A stretch of 37,241 bases of DNA. Origin: JBKPNX01 sp046732855. GTDB lineage: Bacteria; Pseudomonadota; Alphaproteobacteria; Geminicoccales; Geminicoccaceae. Below, piece after piece: positions 23,718 to 32,599 of the stretch. The stretch lies in the NCBI GenBank assembly GCA_046732855.1, contig JBKPNX010000013.1, forward strand, positions 1 to 37,241. Reading direction: 5' to 3'. The notes below the pieces were generated by a model. It saw only the letters and a list, made by a program, of their open reading frames with translations. It did not search any database and was not told where the DNA came from. The first letter of the stretch is position 1, and each line of letters opens with the position of its first letter. A program made the position numbers and the translations under genes.

Positions 23718-24965
23718 GTGCTAGATCTCGGGTTCTACTGCCCGGCAGCAGGCGCCCGCAGGAGTCGAGCACCCCTGTTCAGACCAGCACCGCACCCGCT
23801 TCCGGCCGAGCCGGAGGGCACGCCGGCTGAGGCGGCCCCGGCGCGAGCGTGGCCTGGCCCGGCGTTCGCGCGCCAGGCGCCGCCCGAGCTCGCCGTGATC
23901 GTGCCGACCCTGAACGAGCGCGACAACATCGTGCCGCTGCTCGCCAAATTAACGGCGGCGCTGGACGGGCTCGCGTGGGAGGCGGTGTTCGTCGACGACG
24001 ACTCGCAGGATGGCACCTGGGCCCTGCTCCAGGATTTGCAACGGCGGCTGCCGCACGTGCGCACGCTGCGGCGGATCGGCCGGCGCGGTCTGGCGTCGGC
24101 CTGCATCGAAGGCATGCTCGCGACCGCGGCGCCCTATCTCGCGGTGATCGATGCCGACCTTCAGCACGACGAGGCGATCCTGCCGACCATGCTCGCCACG
24201 CTCAAGGCTGGGCGGCTGGACGCCGTGGTCGGCACGCGCTTCGCGCCGTCCGGCAGCGTCGGCGAATTCGGGCGCGGCCGGCTGCTGATCAGCCGGCTCG
24301 GGCGGCTCTTGAGCCGCGCGGTAATCCGCGCCGACCTCAGCGATCCGATGAGCGGCTACTTCGTGGTCGACCGCGCGTTCTTCGAGCAGACCGCGCGCCG
24401 CCTGTCCGCGCACGGCTTCAAGATCCTGCTCGATCTGTTCGCCTCCGCGCCGCGCCGGGTGCGCTTCGCCGAGGTGCCCTACCGCTTCCGGCAGCGCGCG
24501 CACGGCGAGAGCAAGCTGGAGGCGCCGGTGCTGCTCGAGTACGTGATGTTGCTCGGCGACAAGCTGCTCGGGAGGTATGTGCCCCTACGCTTCGTCCTCT
24601 TCGTCCTGGTCGGGCTGTTCGGCGTGGCCATTCATCTGGCCGTGCTCGCGCTATGTTTGCGGCAGCTTGCGATCCAGTTCGACTATTCTCAGATCGTCGC
24701 GACCGTGGCGGCGATCACGGTCAACTTCAATGTAAGCAACCTCTTTACCTATCGCGACCGCCGCTTCCGGGGCCTTGATCTGTTGCGTGGCCATCTTTCC
24801 TTTTATCTCATCTGCAGCATCGGGGCGATTGCGAATGTCCAGATCGCGCATCTGTTGTTCGAGCAGGGAGTGCCCTGGGCGCTGGCCGGCGGCTTGGGCG
24901 CGGTGGTGAGTGCGGTCTGGAACTACGGCGTCAGCTCGAGCTTCGCCTGGCGAAAGCGTGATTGA
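23718..24965 (+). CDS. Polyprenol-phosphate glycosyltransferase (GT2, DPM1-like) fused to GtrA
   Basis: A 415-residue protein from GTG 23718; the ribosome site is weak and the first 50 residues are Pro/Ala-rich, so the start may lie further in. Residues 55-270 are a GT2 domain: LAVIVPTLNERDNIVPLLAKL, VFVDDDSQDGTW, the DADLQHD metal motif, VVGTRFAPSGSVGEFGRGR and DPMSGYFVVDR. This is the dolichyl-phosphate-mannose-synthase style that loads a sugar onto a polyprenyl phosphate. From about 285 a GtrA-type four-helix membrane domain follows (FVLFVLVGLFGVAIHLAVLALCL, ITVNFNVSNLFTYRDRRF, LSFYLICSIGAIANVQIAHLLF). It overlaps the next gene by 8 bases. Confidence 0.92.
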   Translation: MLDLGFYCPAAGARRSRAPLFRPAPHPLPAEPEGTPAEAAPARAWPGPAFARQAPPELAVIVPTLNERDNIVPLLAKLTAALDGLAWEAVFVDDDSQDGTWALLQDLQRRLPHVRTLRRIGRRGLASACIEGMLATAAPYLAVIDADLQHDEAILPTMLATLKAGRLDAVVGTRFAPSGSVGEFGRGRLLISRLGRLLSRAVIRADLSDPMSGYFVVDRAFFEQTARRLSAHGFKILLDLFASAPRRVRFAEVPYRFRQRAHGESKLEAPVLLEYVMLLGDKLLGRYVPLRFVLFVLVGLFGVAIHLAVLALCLRQLAIQFDYSQIVATVAAITVNFNVSNLFTYRDRRFRGLDLLRGHLSFYLICSIGAIANVQIAHLLFEQGVPWALAGGLGAVVSAVWNYGVSSSFAWRKRD

Positions 24966-26646
24966 GCCGGTACGGCCTGACGTCGGCAACGAGCGGTGGC
25001 GACCGGGTGCGCTGCTCGGTCTCCGCCGATCTCTGCTGGACAGCCGTGGCCCGCTCGTGACGCGGTGGCGCGATGTCCTGCGCTCGGATGGCGCGCTCAA
25101 GGCACCCACGTACCGTCTCGAGCGCCGGCAGGACATTCTGCTCGGGGTGCTGCTCCTGGCCTATGCGGGCTTGGCCCTGATACTCGGTCTCGGCCGCTCC
25201 TACCTCGGCTACGACGTCGAAACTGACTTCATCACGCTGTACATTCCGGAAGCCCAGCGTGTTCTCGACGGCGCGCCGCTGCTGAGCGAGTACCATCCGC
25301 CGTTGTACCCGCTGGCGCTCGCCGGGCTGCGCCAGCTCCTGGACGATTGGCTGCTGGCCGGGGTCACGCTCTCGGTAGTCTCGGGCACGGCGGCGCTGAT
25401 CGCAAGCTGGCTGCTGTTCTACGATCTCGGCGGCAGAGCCCCCGCTTGGGGCGCCGTGCTCACGCTCCTCGGCTCCGGCGTGTTCATCCGCTTCTCGGCG
25501 AGCGCCAGCACTGACGTGCCTTTTCTCGCGCTGTTCATGGGCGGTTGCGTCTGCGCGATCGGAGCGCTTCGCTACGGATCACCGTGGCTGTGGCGGCTCT
25601 GCGGGCTGTTCGCCGGCCTCGCCATCGCGACCAGAGCGAACGGCGTCGCCATGGCTCTCCTGATTCTGGCACCGCTCGTGTCGCAGGCGCCCTTTCGCTC
25701 CAGGCTCGGCGGGGCTCTGCACGTCGTGAGTGGCCTCGCCGTGCCGATCGCGCTCCTCGCCGCGTACGCCCTGGCGACCGAATCCAACGTCTGGCCCACG
25801 CGCAACCACCTCAACCTCGCCATGACCTACTTCGCCAGCGGCGACCGGACCAGCGCCGAAGCCATGGCGGAGATCGCCGGCCGCTTCGGTGGAGTCACCG
25901 ACGTCCTTCTGCACGACCCGGTCGCGCTTGCCAGGACCTATTTCCACGATCTCTACCGCCTGTTATCGGACGGCCTGACGCAAGTCGTCGAGCCGCCGCT
26001 CTATTTCCTGTTTCTTCCCGGGCTGTTGTTCCTGATCGGGCGGCGGCTCAGCGCCGGGCTGACCGTACTGCTCGTGGTCGCCGCCGCCCAGCTGCTGCTC
26101 GTCAATTTCAAGGCGTTTCAGCCCCGCTTCTATCTGTTTCTGGTTCCGCTCATGGGAGCGGCGATCGGTGAGCTGGCCCGGCGGCTGCTGCGCGCGGACT
26201 GGCCGCCGGTGCGGCACAGGGCGGTTCTCGCCCTGTTCGGCCTGATGCTCGGGACAGCGGCGGTGCTCGCTACGACCAAGGCTTATCGCGCTCTGCACGG
26301 CGAGGTCGACGAGCTGGCTGAAGTCCTTCCGGCGGTCGCGATGAAGATCCCGCCCGGATCGACCGTGATCGCGCGCAAGCCGCATCTCGCCTTTTACACT
26401 GACTCCCAATGGCTCTACTTCCCGAATCTCGCCGGGCTGGGAGAGCTGGACGAATTTCTGCGGGGGCAGGATGCCGCCCAGCCCGCGTATCTGTTTTATG
26501 GCGGCACCGAGCGGAAATATCGCCCGCAATACCAGCTGCTCCAGGCGGCGGCCGCCGCGCCCGAGTGGCTCGCGGTCATCGCCGCGAGCACGCAGCCGGG
26601 AAGTTGGGTGCTCTACTGCTATCGATGTGGGGCTCGCGGCGGGTAG
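24958..26646 (+). CDS. Membrane glycosyltransferase, GT39/ArnT-like (PMT superfamily)
   Basis: A 562-residue protein; GTG 24958 is chosen because it overlaps the previous stop by 8 bases. It has about ten or more membrane helices. The first periplasmic loop after helix 1 reads GYDVETDFITLYIPEAQRVLDG and LLSEYHPPLYPLALAGLRQLL; the acidic residue plus HPPLYP motif marks polyprenyl-phosphate-sugar-dependent transferases. Later segments include ASASTDVPFLALFMG and GLFAGLAIATRANGVAMALL. A soluble C-terminal region follows (IARKPHLAFYTDSQW). It likely uses the lipid-linked sugar made by the coupled upstream GT2-GtrA protein to modify a periplasmic target such as lipid A, a polysaccharide or a protein. 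The acceptor is unknown. Confidence 0.88.
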   Translation: MIEPVRPDVGNERWRPGALLGLRRSLLDSRGPLVTRWRDVLRSDGALKAPTYRLERRQDILLGVLLLAYAGLALILGLGRSYLGYDVETDFITLYIPEAQRVLDGAPLLSEYHPPLYPLALAGLRQLLDDWLLAGVTLSVVSGTAALIASWLLFYDLGGRAPAWGAVLTLLGSGVFIRFSASASTDVPFLALFMGGCVCAIGALRYGSPWLWRLCGLFAGLAIATRANGVAMALLILAPLVSQAPFRSRLGGALHVVSGLAVPIALLAAYALATESNVWPTRNHLNLAMTYFASGDRTSAEAMAEIAGRFGGVTDVLLHDPVALARTYFHDLYRLLSDGLTQVVEPPLYFLFLPGLLFLIGRRLSAGLTVLLVVAAAQLLLVNFKAFQPRFYLFLVPLMGAAIGELARRLLRADWPPVRHRAVLALFGLMLGTAAVLATTKAYRALHGEVDELAEVLPAVAMKIPPGSTVIARKPHLAFYTDSQWLYFPNLAGLGELDEFLRGQDAAQPAYLFYGGTERKYRPQYQLLQAAAAAPEWLAVIAASTQPGSWVLYCYRCGARGG

Positions 26647-26759
26647 CGCTCGCCGGCCGGCGGCGCGCTCGATCCGACGATGCTCGCAGCCTCGATCGGT
26701 CCGGCACTGCCGAAAGACCCGTCCGCGAGCTGCCCCGCGCGGCCGACCGACCCCAAACG

Positions 26760-26788
26760 TTTACTTCCGAGGGGTGGCTTGCTACACC
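26760..26788 (+). promoter_or_regulatory. Weak candidate promoter for the prs group
   Basis: TTTACT (26760-26765) and TACACC (26783-26788) are spaced by 17 bases in the 181-base gap before prs. Both boxes are only partial matches to sigma-70 consensus. No better pair is seen in the gap. Confidence 0.22.
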
Positions 26789-26827
26789 TCCGGCCCCACC
26801 GTGACCTTGTGTGGAAGCGCGGCACCG

Positions 26828-27760
26828 ATGAAGCTGCTCGCCGGCAACAGCAACCGGCCGCTCGCCGACGCGATCGCGGCATTCCTTGATCTGCCGCTGA
26901 CCAATGCGACCGTCCAGCGGTTCGCCGACATGGAGGTGTTCGTCGAGATCCACGAGAACGTCCGCGGCGAGGACGTGTTCCTGATCCAGTCGACCTCCTA
27001 TCCGGCCAATGACAACGTGATGGAGCTTCTGGTCTGCATCGACGCGCTGAAGCGCGCCTCGGCCAGGCGCATCACCGCCGTCATACCGTACTTCGGCTAC
27101 GCCCGTCAGGACCGCAAACCCGGACCCCGCACCCCGATCTCGGCCAAGCTGGTGGCCAATCTGATTGCCGTGGCCGGCGCTCACCGGGTGCTCACGATGG
27201 ATCTGCACGCCGACCAGATCCAGGGCTTCTTCGACATCCCGGTCGACAATCTCTACGCTTCGCCGCTGATGGCGGCGGATCTGAAGGAGCGTTACGATCC
27301 GGCCGATCTCATGATCGTATCGCCGGACGTTGGCGGGGTCGGCCGCGCCCGCGGCATCGCCAAACGCCTTGACGCTCAGCTGGCGATCGTCGATAAGCGC
27401 CGCGAACGCGCCGGGGTGTCCGAAGTCGTCAACGTGATCGGCGACGTCTCCGGCCGGTTGTGCGTTCTGGTCGACGACTTGGTCGATTCGGGCGGCACGC
27501 TGTGCAACGCGGCCGAGGCGCTGCTGAACGCCGGGGCGACCGCGGTGGTGGCGTACGTTACCCACGGCGTGCTGTCCGCCGGCGCGGTCGGCCGCATCGC
27601 GGCGAGTCGGCTCGAGACCCTGGTGATCACCGACAGCATCCGGGCGACCGAAGCGGTCCGGGTCGCCGACAAGATCCGCGTGATCACGGTGGCGCCGCTG
27701 ATCGGCGAGGCGATCCGGCGGATCAGCGACGAGAGTTCGGTGTCGAGCCTGTTCGACTGA
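26828..27760 (+). CDS. prs: Ribose-phosphate pyrophosphokinase
   Basis: A 310-residue protein, the usual length, from ATG 26828 with GGAAG upstream and the canonical opening MKLLAGNSNRPLADAIAAFL. It makes PRPP from ribose 5-phosphate and ATP, feeding purine, pyrimidine, histidine, tryptophan and NAD synthesis. Key elements are RFADMEVFVEIHENVRGEDVFLIQS, the catalytic flexible loop YFGYARQDRK at 88-97, TMDLHADQIQGFFDIPVDNL, VSPDVGGVGRARGIAK and the PRPP-binding loop VDDLVDSGGT at 215-224. It precedes the L25 gene by 37 bases. The prs, L25/Ctc, pth, ychF order is conserved in many proteobacteria (established knowledge). Confidence 0.97.
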   Translation: MKLLAGNSNRPLADAIAAFLDLPLTNATVQRFADMEVFVEIHENVRGEDVFLIQSTSYPANDNVMELLVCIDALKRASARRITAVIPYFGYARQDRKPGPRTPISAKLVANLIAVAGAHRVLTMDLHADQIQGFFDIPVDNLYASPLMAADLKERYDPADLMIVSPDVGGVGRARGIAKRLDAQLAIVDKRRERAGVSEVVNVIGDVSGRLCVLVDDLVDSGGTLCNAAEALLNAGATAVVAYVTHGVLSAGAVGRIAASRLETLVITDSIRATEAVRVADKIRVITVAPLIGEAIRRISDESSVSSLFD

Positions 27761-27797
27761 AGTAGGCGCCCACGGCCGGACGTACTGGGGAATGGTG

Positions 27798-28460
27798 ATG
27801 GCGGAACTGACGAGCTTGGTGGCGCAACCGCGCGAGGGTGCCGGCAAGGGCGCCAGTCGGTCGCTCCGGCGCAGCGGCCGCGTGCCGGGCGTGATCTACG
27901 GCGACAAGGCGCCGCAGGAGATGGTCGCGCTCGAGACTCGGGAGCTGCGCCGGGCCATGCAGGGCGCGCGTTTCTTCAGCACGCTGTGCAATCTCGAGGT
28001 CGATGGCGCGGCGGTCCGCGTCTTGCCGCGCGAGGTCCAGCTGCATCCGGTCACGGACGAGCCGCTGCACGTCGACTTCGTGCGGGTCGGGCGCGGCGCG
28101 ACGATCATCGTCACGATCCCGGTGGTATTCGCCCACGAAGACATCTCACGCGGGCTCAAGCGCGGCGGCGTGCTCAACATCGTGCGCCGCGAACTCGAGC
28201 TGCTGTGCCCGGCCGACGCGATCCCGCGCGAGATCGTGGTCGATCTGAAGGACGCCGACATCGGCGACAGCCTGCACATCAGCCACGTGACCTTGCCCGA
28301 AGGCGTCCGTCCGGCGATCACGGATCGCGACTTCACCATTGCGACCATCTCGGCGCCGACCGTCTTCCGCGAGGAGGAGGAAGCCGAGGCGGGCGAGGCC
28401 GCCCCCGAAGGGGAGGCGCGCGAGGGCGAGGCCGCCAAGCCGGAAGAAAACACGGAGTAA
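27798..28460 (+). CDS. rplY: 50S ribosomal protein L25/general stress protein Ctc
   Basis: A 220-residue protein. ATG 27798 is preferred because GGGGA lies 6 bases upstream; ATG 27792 would be too close. It binds 5S rRNA in the large subunit. The N-terminal L25 domain (about 1-92) shows GKGASRSLRRSGRVPGVIYG and the C-terminal TL5/CTC beta domain (about 95-190) shows VFAHEDISRGLKRGGVLNIVRRELEL and GDSLHISHVTLP. The tail is an acidic Glu/Ala-rich extension (EEEEAEAGEAAPEGEAREGE), common in alphaproteobacterial forms. It is 9 bases upstream of pth and presumably co-transcribed. Confidence 0.96.
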   Translation: MAELTSLVAQPREGAGKGASRSLRRSGRVPGVIYGDKAPQEMVALETRELRRAMQGARFFSTLCNLEVDGAAVRVLPREVQLHPVTDEPLHVDFVRVGRGATIIVTIPVVFAHEDISRGLKRGGVLNIVRRELELLCPADAIPREIVVDLKDADIGDSLHISHVTLPEGVRPAITDRDFTIATISAPTVFREEEEAEAGEAAPEGEAREGEAAKPEENTE

Positions 28461-28469
28461 CAGCCGGGC

Positions 28470-29084
28470 ATGTTGCTGCTGGTCGGGCTGGGCAACCCCG
28501 GCGCTCGTTACGCTCGGCACCGCCACAACATCGGCTTCATGGCCGTCGACGCGGTGGCGCGGGCGCACCGCTTCGGCCCTTGGCGCGGCAAGTTCGCCAG
28601 TCTGGTCAGCGATGGCCAACTCGGGGACACGAAAGTCCTGCTGCAGAAGCCGCAGAGCTTCATGAACCTGTCCGGCTACGCCGTGGCTGAAGCTGCGCGG
28701 TTCTACAAGCTGCCTCCGGAGCAGATCGTGGTCTGCCACGACGAGCTGGACCTCGCTGCCGGCAAGGTGCGGATCAAGAAGGGCGGCGGAGTCGCCGGGC
28801 ACAACGGCCTGCGTTCGATCGCCGAGCAGCTCGGTTCGCCCGATTTCCGCCGGGTGCGGATCGGGATCGGCCATCCGGGCGAGAAGGCCCGCGTCACCGG
28901 CCATGTGCTCGGTGAATTGAGCGCCGAGGATCGCGAATGGCTCGAGCGGCTGCTCGACGCCTTCGCCGAAGCGGCGCCGCTGCTCGCGGCGGGCGACGAT
29001 GCGGGATGCATGAACAAGATCGCGCTGCGCATGCAGCCGCCCCGGGTCGCCGCCCGGGGCTCGCCGCCGGTGCCAGCCGGCTGA
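28470..29084 (+). CDS. pth: Peptidyl-tRNA hydrolase
   Basis: A 204-residue protein from ATG 28470. It frees tRNA from peptidyl-tRNA that drops off the ribosome. The conserved sites are present: VGLGNPGARYARHRHNIGF with Asn9 and catalytic His19, LQKPQSFMNLSG, the catalytic Asp region VVCHDELDLAAGKVRIKKGGGVAGHNGLRSI, and FRRVRIGIGHPG. The C-terminus extends beyond the usual end with a Pro/Arg-rich tail (MQPPRVAARGSPPVPAG). It follows the L25 gene by 9 bases and precedes ychF by 15, consistent with an operon. Confidence 0.96.
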   Translation: MLLLVGLGNPGARYARHRHNIGFMAVDAVARAHRFGPWRGKFASLVSDGQLGDTKVLLQKPQSFMNLSGYAVAEAARFYKLPPEQIVVCHDELDLAAGKVRIKKGGGVAGHNGLRSIAEQLGSPDFRRVRIGIGHPGEKARVTGHVLGELSAEDREWLERLLDAFAEAAPLLAAGDDAGCMNKIALRMQPPRVAARGSPPVPAG

Positions 29085-29099
29085 CCGCGTAGGGCGCCC

Positions 29100-30197
29100 T
29101 TGGGCTTCAACTGCGGCATCGTCGGCCTGCCGAACGTCGGCAAGTCGACCCTGTTCAACGCGATCATCGGCGCGGCCGCGGCCGCGGCCGACAATTACCC
29201 GTTCTGCACGATCGACCCCAACGTAGGCCGCGTGCCGGTGCCGGATCGCCGCCTGGAGCGGGTCGCCGAGGTCGCCGGCTCGCCCAAGATCCTGCCGACC
29301 CAGCTCGAGGTGGTTGACATCGCCGGGCTGGTGCGCGGCGCCAGCCGGGGCGAAGGACTCGGCAATCGCTTCCTCGGTGCGATCCGCGAGGTCGATGCGA
29401 TCCTGCATGTGGTGCGCTGCTTCGAAGGCGGCGATGTCGCCCATGTCGAGGGCAGGGTCGATCCGGTGCGCGACGTCGAGCTGGTCGAGACCGAGCTGCT
29501 GCTTGCCGACCTCGGCTCGCTGGAGCGCCGGGCCGAGGGCCTGACCAAGCGGGCACGCGGCGGCGATGCCGAGGCCAAGGTCCAGCTCGCGCTGATCGAG
29601 CGCCTTCTGCCGGAGCTGCAGGCGGGTGGGCCGGCGCGATCGCTCGAGCTGGCGCCCGATGAGCGGGCGCGCCTTGACACCATGCAGCTGTTGAGCGCCA
29701 AGCCGGTCCTTTACGTGTGCAACGTCGACGAGGCGTCGGCGGCGCACGGCAACCAGTTCAGTGCTGCGGTGGCGGCGCGCGCGGCGGCGGAAGGCGCCGG
29801 CGCGGTGGTCGTGGCGGCGGCGATCGAAGCCGAACTCGCCCGCCTCGCGCCCGACGAGCGGCGCGAATACCTGCACGCCCTCGGTCTCGAACAGCCGGGC
29901 CTCGAGCGCGTGATCGTGGCCGGCCATCGGCTGCTCGATCTGATCATGTTCTTTACCGCGGGACCCAAGGAAGCGCGCGCCTGGACCATCAGACGCGGCA
30001 CCAGGGCGCAGGATGCGGCCGGGGTCATCCACTCCGATTTCGCCCGCGGTTTCATCTGCGCCGAGGTCGCCGCCTGGGACGAGTTCGTGCGCTATGGCGG
30101 CGAGGCGGGCATGCGCGAGGCCGGCAGGCTGCGCCAGGAAGGGCGCGACTACCCGATCGAGGACGGCGAGGTGGTACGCTTTCGCTTCAACGTTTGA
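29100..30197 (+). CDS. ychF: Redox-regulated ATPase YchF (Obg-family)
   Basis: A 365-residue protein from TTG 29100, with AGGGCG upstream; the reading GFNCGIVGLPNVGKST fixes the start. Walker A GLPNVGKST is at 9-17, then NYPFCTIDPNVGRVPVPD, the switch motif DIAGLVRGASRGEGLGNRFL, and the specificity motif NVDE, which in YchF replaces NKxD and favours ATP over GTP (established). A coiled-coil insert follows (VELVETELLLADLGSLERRAEGL), and a C-terminal TGS domain (FFTAGPKEARAWTIRRGTRAQDAAGVIHSDFARGFICAEV). It associates with ribosomes and is linked to stress responses. It is the last gene of the prs-rplY-pth-ychF run. Confidence 0.97.
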   Translation: MGFNCGIVGLPNVGKSTLFNAIIGAAAAAADNYPFCTIDPNVGRVPVPDRRLERVAEVAGSPKILPTQLEVVDIAGLVRGASRGEGLGNRFLGAIREVDAILHVVRCFEGGDVAHVEGRVDPVRDVELVETELLLADLGSLERRAEGLTKRARGGDAEAKVQLALIERLLPELQAGGPARSLELAPDERARLDTMQLLSAKPVLYVCNVDEASAAHGNQFSAAVAARAAAEGAGAVVVAAAIEAELARLAPDERREYLHALGLEQPGLERVIVAGHRLLDLIMFFTAGPKEARAWTIRRGTRAQDAAGVIHSDFARGFICAEVAAWDEFVRYGGEAGMREAGRLRQEGRDYPIEDGEVVRFRFNV

Positions 30198-30237
30198 TCA
30201 GAGGCGTTGACGGCGGCCCGCCCGCAGCCGCGGTGCC

Positions 30238-30873
30238 TCAGGAGCCGACCTCGAAGCTGACGCTGAAATTGCGCGCCCGTTCCGCGGGATTGACCACGCG
30301 GCCGGAGAAGCTGGTCTTGGCGCCCGGCTCGAGATGCTGCTCCTTGGCCTGGAACAGCTCCTCCTGCAGCTCGCGCCCGCGACTGTCCAACAGGGTGATG
30401 CGGATCGGCGGCACGGCGCGGTCATGGTGCGTCACGTTGACGATCGCGCCTTCGACCACCAGCACGGCGATGCCCCCCTCCTCCAGCCGCCTCGAGGTGA
30501 TCTGGTCGAACTTCAGGCCGTGGTCGAGAGCGATCGGCAGATGCAATTTTTGGTAGAGTGACGCCGCAGTGGGGAAGGCCTCGACGATTTCGTTGCGGCC
30601 GATCACGGCGCTGGCCCCGAGCAGCGCGATCAGCACCACGGCCAGCCACCCGAACAGGCTGACCGAAGGGCGGCGCGGCACCGGCTCCGGCGCGGCCACC
30701 GGTCGGGTGGCCGGGGCGGGCATGCTGAATTCGACCACTTCCGGTTTGTCCGCCGGCGGTTTGACGCTCCAGCGCTGGCCACAGCTGGCGCAGCGAACCG
30801 TCCGTCCCTGGGCGCCAAGCGACTCCGGATCGACGTGATACCGGGTCGCGCACTGCGGGCAGGTGAGGATCAT
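30238..30873 (-). CDS. MJ0042-type zinc-ribbon and DUF3426 membrane protein
   Basis: A 211-residue protein from ATG 30873. The N-terminus is an MJ0042 zinc ribbon (MILTCPQCATRYHVDPESL, then VRCASCGQRW), with Cys5, Cys8, Cys28 and Cys31 as ligands. A Pro/Ala-rich linker and one membrane helix (LFGWLAVVLIALLGASAVIG, about 73-92) follow. The C-terminal DUF3426-like part reads GGIAVLVVEGAIVNVTHHDRAVPPIRITLLDSRGRELQEELFQ and probably lies in the periplasm as a beta sandwich. The family is widely linked with ftsE in alphaproteobacteria, as here (divergent, about 120 bases apart). Its function is unknown; a part in envelope or division regulation is inferred from the neighbourhood. Confidence 0.92.
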   Translation of the reverse strand: MILTCPQCATRYHVDPESLGAQGRTVRCASCGQRWSVKPPADKPEVVEFSMPAPATRPVAAPEPVPRRPSVSLFGWLAVVLIALLGASAVIGRNEIVEAFPTAASLYQKLHLPIALDHGLKFDQITSRRLEEGGIAVLVVEGAIVNVTHHDRAVPPIRITLLDSRGRELQEELFQAKEQHLEPGAKTSFSGRVVNPAERARNFSVSFEVGS

Positions 30874-30995
30874 GGCAGCCTGGGCTTGCTTGGGAATCGT
30901 TCTCGCGCTAGTTGAGGAAACCACTGGACGAAAATCTCTTGCCGTGCAATCCTCAAAATTGGATGGTCCACCCGCTCAAGCCCCGGCAACCCAGC

Positions 30996-31685
30996 ATGCT
31001 CCGGCTTGAACTCGTCGCGATGCGCTATGGCACGGGGCCGGAGGTCCTGCGCGGGGTAGATCTGACCCTGGACCGGGGCGAGTTCGTGTTCGTGATGGGA
31101 CCGAGCGGCGCCGGCAAGACCTCGCTGCTCCGCCTGCTCGGGCTCCTGCGCATGCCGTCTGCCGGTCGGCTCATCATGTTCGGCGACGACGCGACGCTGC
31201 TCAGTCGCGATCGCCTCGCGGCGGTGCGCCGGCGGATCGGCATGGTGTTTCAGGACGTCCGGCTGCTCGACCATCTGTCCACCTTCGACAACGTGGCGCT
31301 GCCGCTCCGCATCAATGGCGCCCAGGACGAGCAGATCCGCGGCGTCGTCTCTGAAATGCTCAGCTTCCTGGGTTTAGGTCACGTGATTCACGTCAAGCCG
31401 GCCAGTCTGTCAATGGGCCAGCGCCAGCTGGTCAGCGTCGCCCGCGCCGTGATCGCCCGCCCGAGCCTGCTGCTCGCGGACGAGCCGACCAGCAACATGG
31501 ATGGCAAGCTCGCGCGCCGGCTCATGCATCTGTTCGCGCAGCTGTGCAGCATCGGCACGACGGTGGTCCTGTCCACCCACAGCGAGGACCTGGTCGAGCG
31601 TTATCCGCACCCGGTCCTGCACCTTGCCCAGGGCCGGCTGAGCGGGCCGGTGCCGCCGCTCTCGGCACTCGCCGCGGCGGACTGA
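30996..31685 (+). CDS. ftsE: Cell division ATP-binding protein FtsE
   Basis: A 229-residue ABC ATPase. ATG 30996 gives the family start MLRLELVAMRYG; earlier in-frame starts (30963, TTG 30912) would extend it, and none has a good ribosome site. Walker A GPSGAGKT is at 35-42, Q-loop VFQD near 84-87, the signature LSMGQRQ at 138-144 (a variant of LSGGQ), Walker B LLLADEP at 158-164 and the switch His in LSTHSED at 195. FtsE with FtsX controls periplasmic peptidoglycan hydrolases during division. ftsX follows after 11 bases. Confidence 0.95.
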   Translation: MLRLELVAMRYGTGPEVLRGVDLTLDRGEFVFVMGPSGAGKTSLLRLLGLLRMPSAGRLIMFGDDATLLSRDRLAAVRRRIGMVFQDVRLLDHLSTFDNVALPLRINGAQDEQIRGVVSEMLSFLGLGHVIHVKPASLSMGQRQLVSVARAVIARPSLLLADEPTSNMDGKLARRLMHLFAQLCSIGTTVVLSTHSEDLVERYPHPVLHLAQGRLSGPVPPLSALAAAD

Positions 31686-31696
31686 GCCGCGCTGGC

Positions 31697-32575
31697 ATGA
31701 ACCGGCGGCGTTTCGATCTGCCGCTTCGCCAAGGCGCGGCCAGCCGCTTTCTGCCCTGGACCATCGGCGGCTTGCTGTACCTCGCCGTGGTTGCTCTGGC
31801 GATTGCGGCGATCGCGGACGAAGCGCTCCGTCTCTACGACCTGCGGCGCGAGCTGGTCACGGTGACCTTGCCATCGGTCGCGGACGGCCGCGCCGGCGAG
31901 CAGAAGCTGGCCCAGGCGATCGAGCTCCTGCGCGGCACGCGCGGGGTGACCTCGGCCGTGGCCGTGCCGCCCGAGGAGCTGAAAGCCCTGGTCGAGCCGT
32001 GGCTCGGCGCTTCCAACAGCGACATGGATCTGCCGCTGCCGAGGCTGATCGACGTCACCATCGAGCCGCAGGCCGGACCCGACCTGCCCGCGCTCGAGAA
32101 GCGGCTGGCCGAGGTCGTCGAAGGCGCCACGATCCGCGTCGAGACGCTGTCTCGCGACCGCGCCGAGCGCTCAGCCGCGTTTTTTCGGGCGTGGGGCAGC
32201 GGCGCCGGGATCGGCGCCCTGCTCGCCACACTCGCAATCGCCGCGCTGATCACCGGGGTCACCCTGCGCATGAGCACCGACAGCGTCGAGCTGCTGCGCT
32301 GCATGGGCGCGCCCGATCGGTACCTGGCGCGCCAGTTCGAGCGCCACGCCCTCTTGAGCAGCGTGCAGGGCGGCTTGATCGGCTGCACGCTTGCCCTGAT
32401 CACGGTCGCGGTCCTTCTCTACAGCAGCCGCCGCATGCAGCTGGCCGAAGGCATCGAGCTGCAGGTGCCGCCGCTCGACTGGGTGCTGCTCGTCTGCGTA
32501 CCTGTGGTCGCCGCCTTGCTGATCACGGCCGTCACCCGCATGACCGCGCTCTGGAGCCTGACCCGAACCCCGTAG
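31697..32575 (+). CDS. ftsX: Cell division protein FtsX
   Basis: A 292-residue protein from ATG 31697, 11 bases after ftsE. The topology is that of FtsX: helix 1 (FLPWTIGGLLYLAVVALAIAAIA), a periplasmic domain of about 130 residues (QKLAQAIELLRGTRGVTSAVAVPPEELKALVEPWLG, LPRLIDVTIEPQAGPDLPALEKRL), then three helices (GIGALLATLAIAALITGVTL, GGLIGCTLALITVAVLLYS, WVLLVCVPVVAALLITAV). Between helices 2 and 3 lies DSVELLRCMGAPDRYLARQFERHALLSS, the conserved FtsX loop. It works with FtsE to transmit ATP hydrolysis to periplasmic amidase activators. Confidence 0.93.
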   Translation: MNRRRFDLPLRQGAASRFLPWTIGGLLYLAVVALAIAAIADEALRLYDLRRELVTVTLPSVADGRAGEQKLAQAIELLRGTRGVTSAVAVPPEELKALVEPWLGASNSDMDLPLPRLIDVTIEPQAGPDLPALEKRLAEVVEGATIRVETLSRDRAERSAAFFRAWGSGAGIGALLATLAIAALITGVTLRMSTDSVELLRCMGAPDRYLARQFERHALLSSVQGGLIGCTLALITVAVLLYSSRRMQLAEGIELQVPPLDWVLLVCVPVVAALLITAVTRMTALWSLTRTP

Positions 32576-32599
32576 GCGCTTGCCAGCAGAGAGACGCGG

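Noticed and set aside
29165..29195. GCGGCC tandem repeats inside ychF as a microsatellite or insertion
   Set aside because: They encode the Ala-rich loop before NYPFCTI that is of ordinary length in alphaproteobacterial YchF.
28146..30032. 628-codon minus-strand open frame opposite pth and ychF
   Set aside because: Antisense shadow of two clearly identified genes; composition dominated by codon-bias mirror residues.
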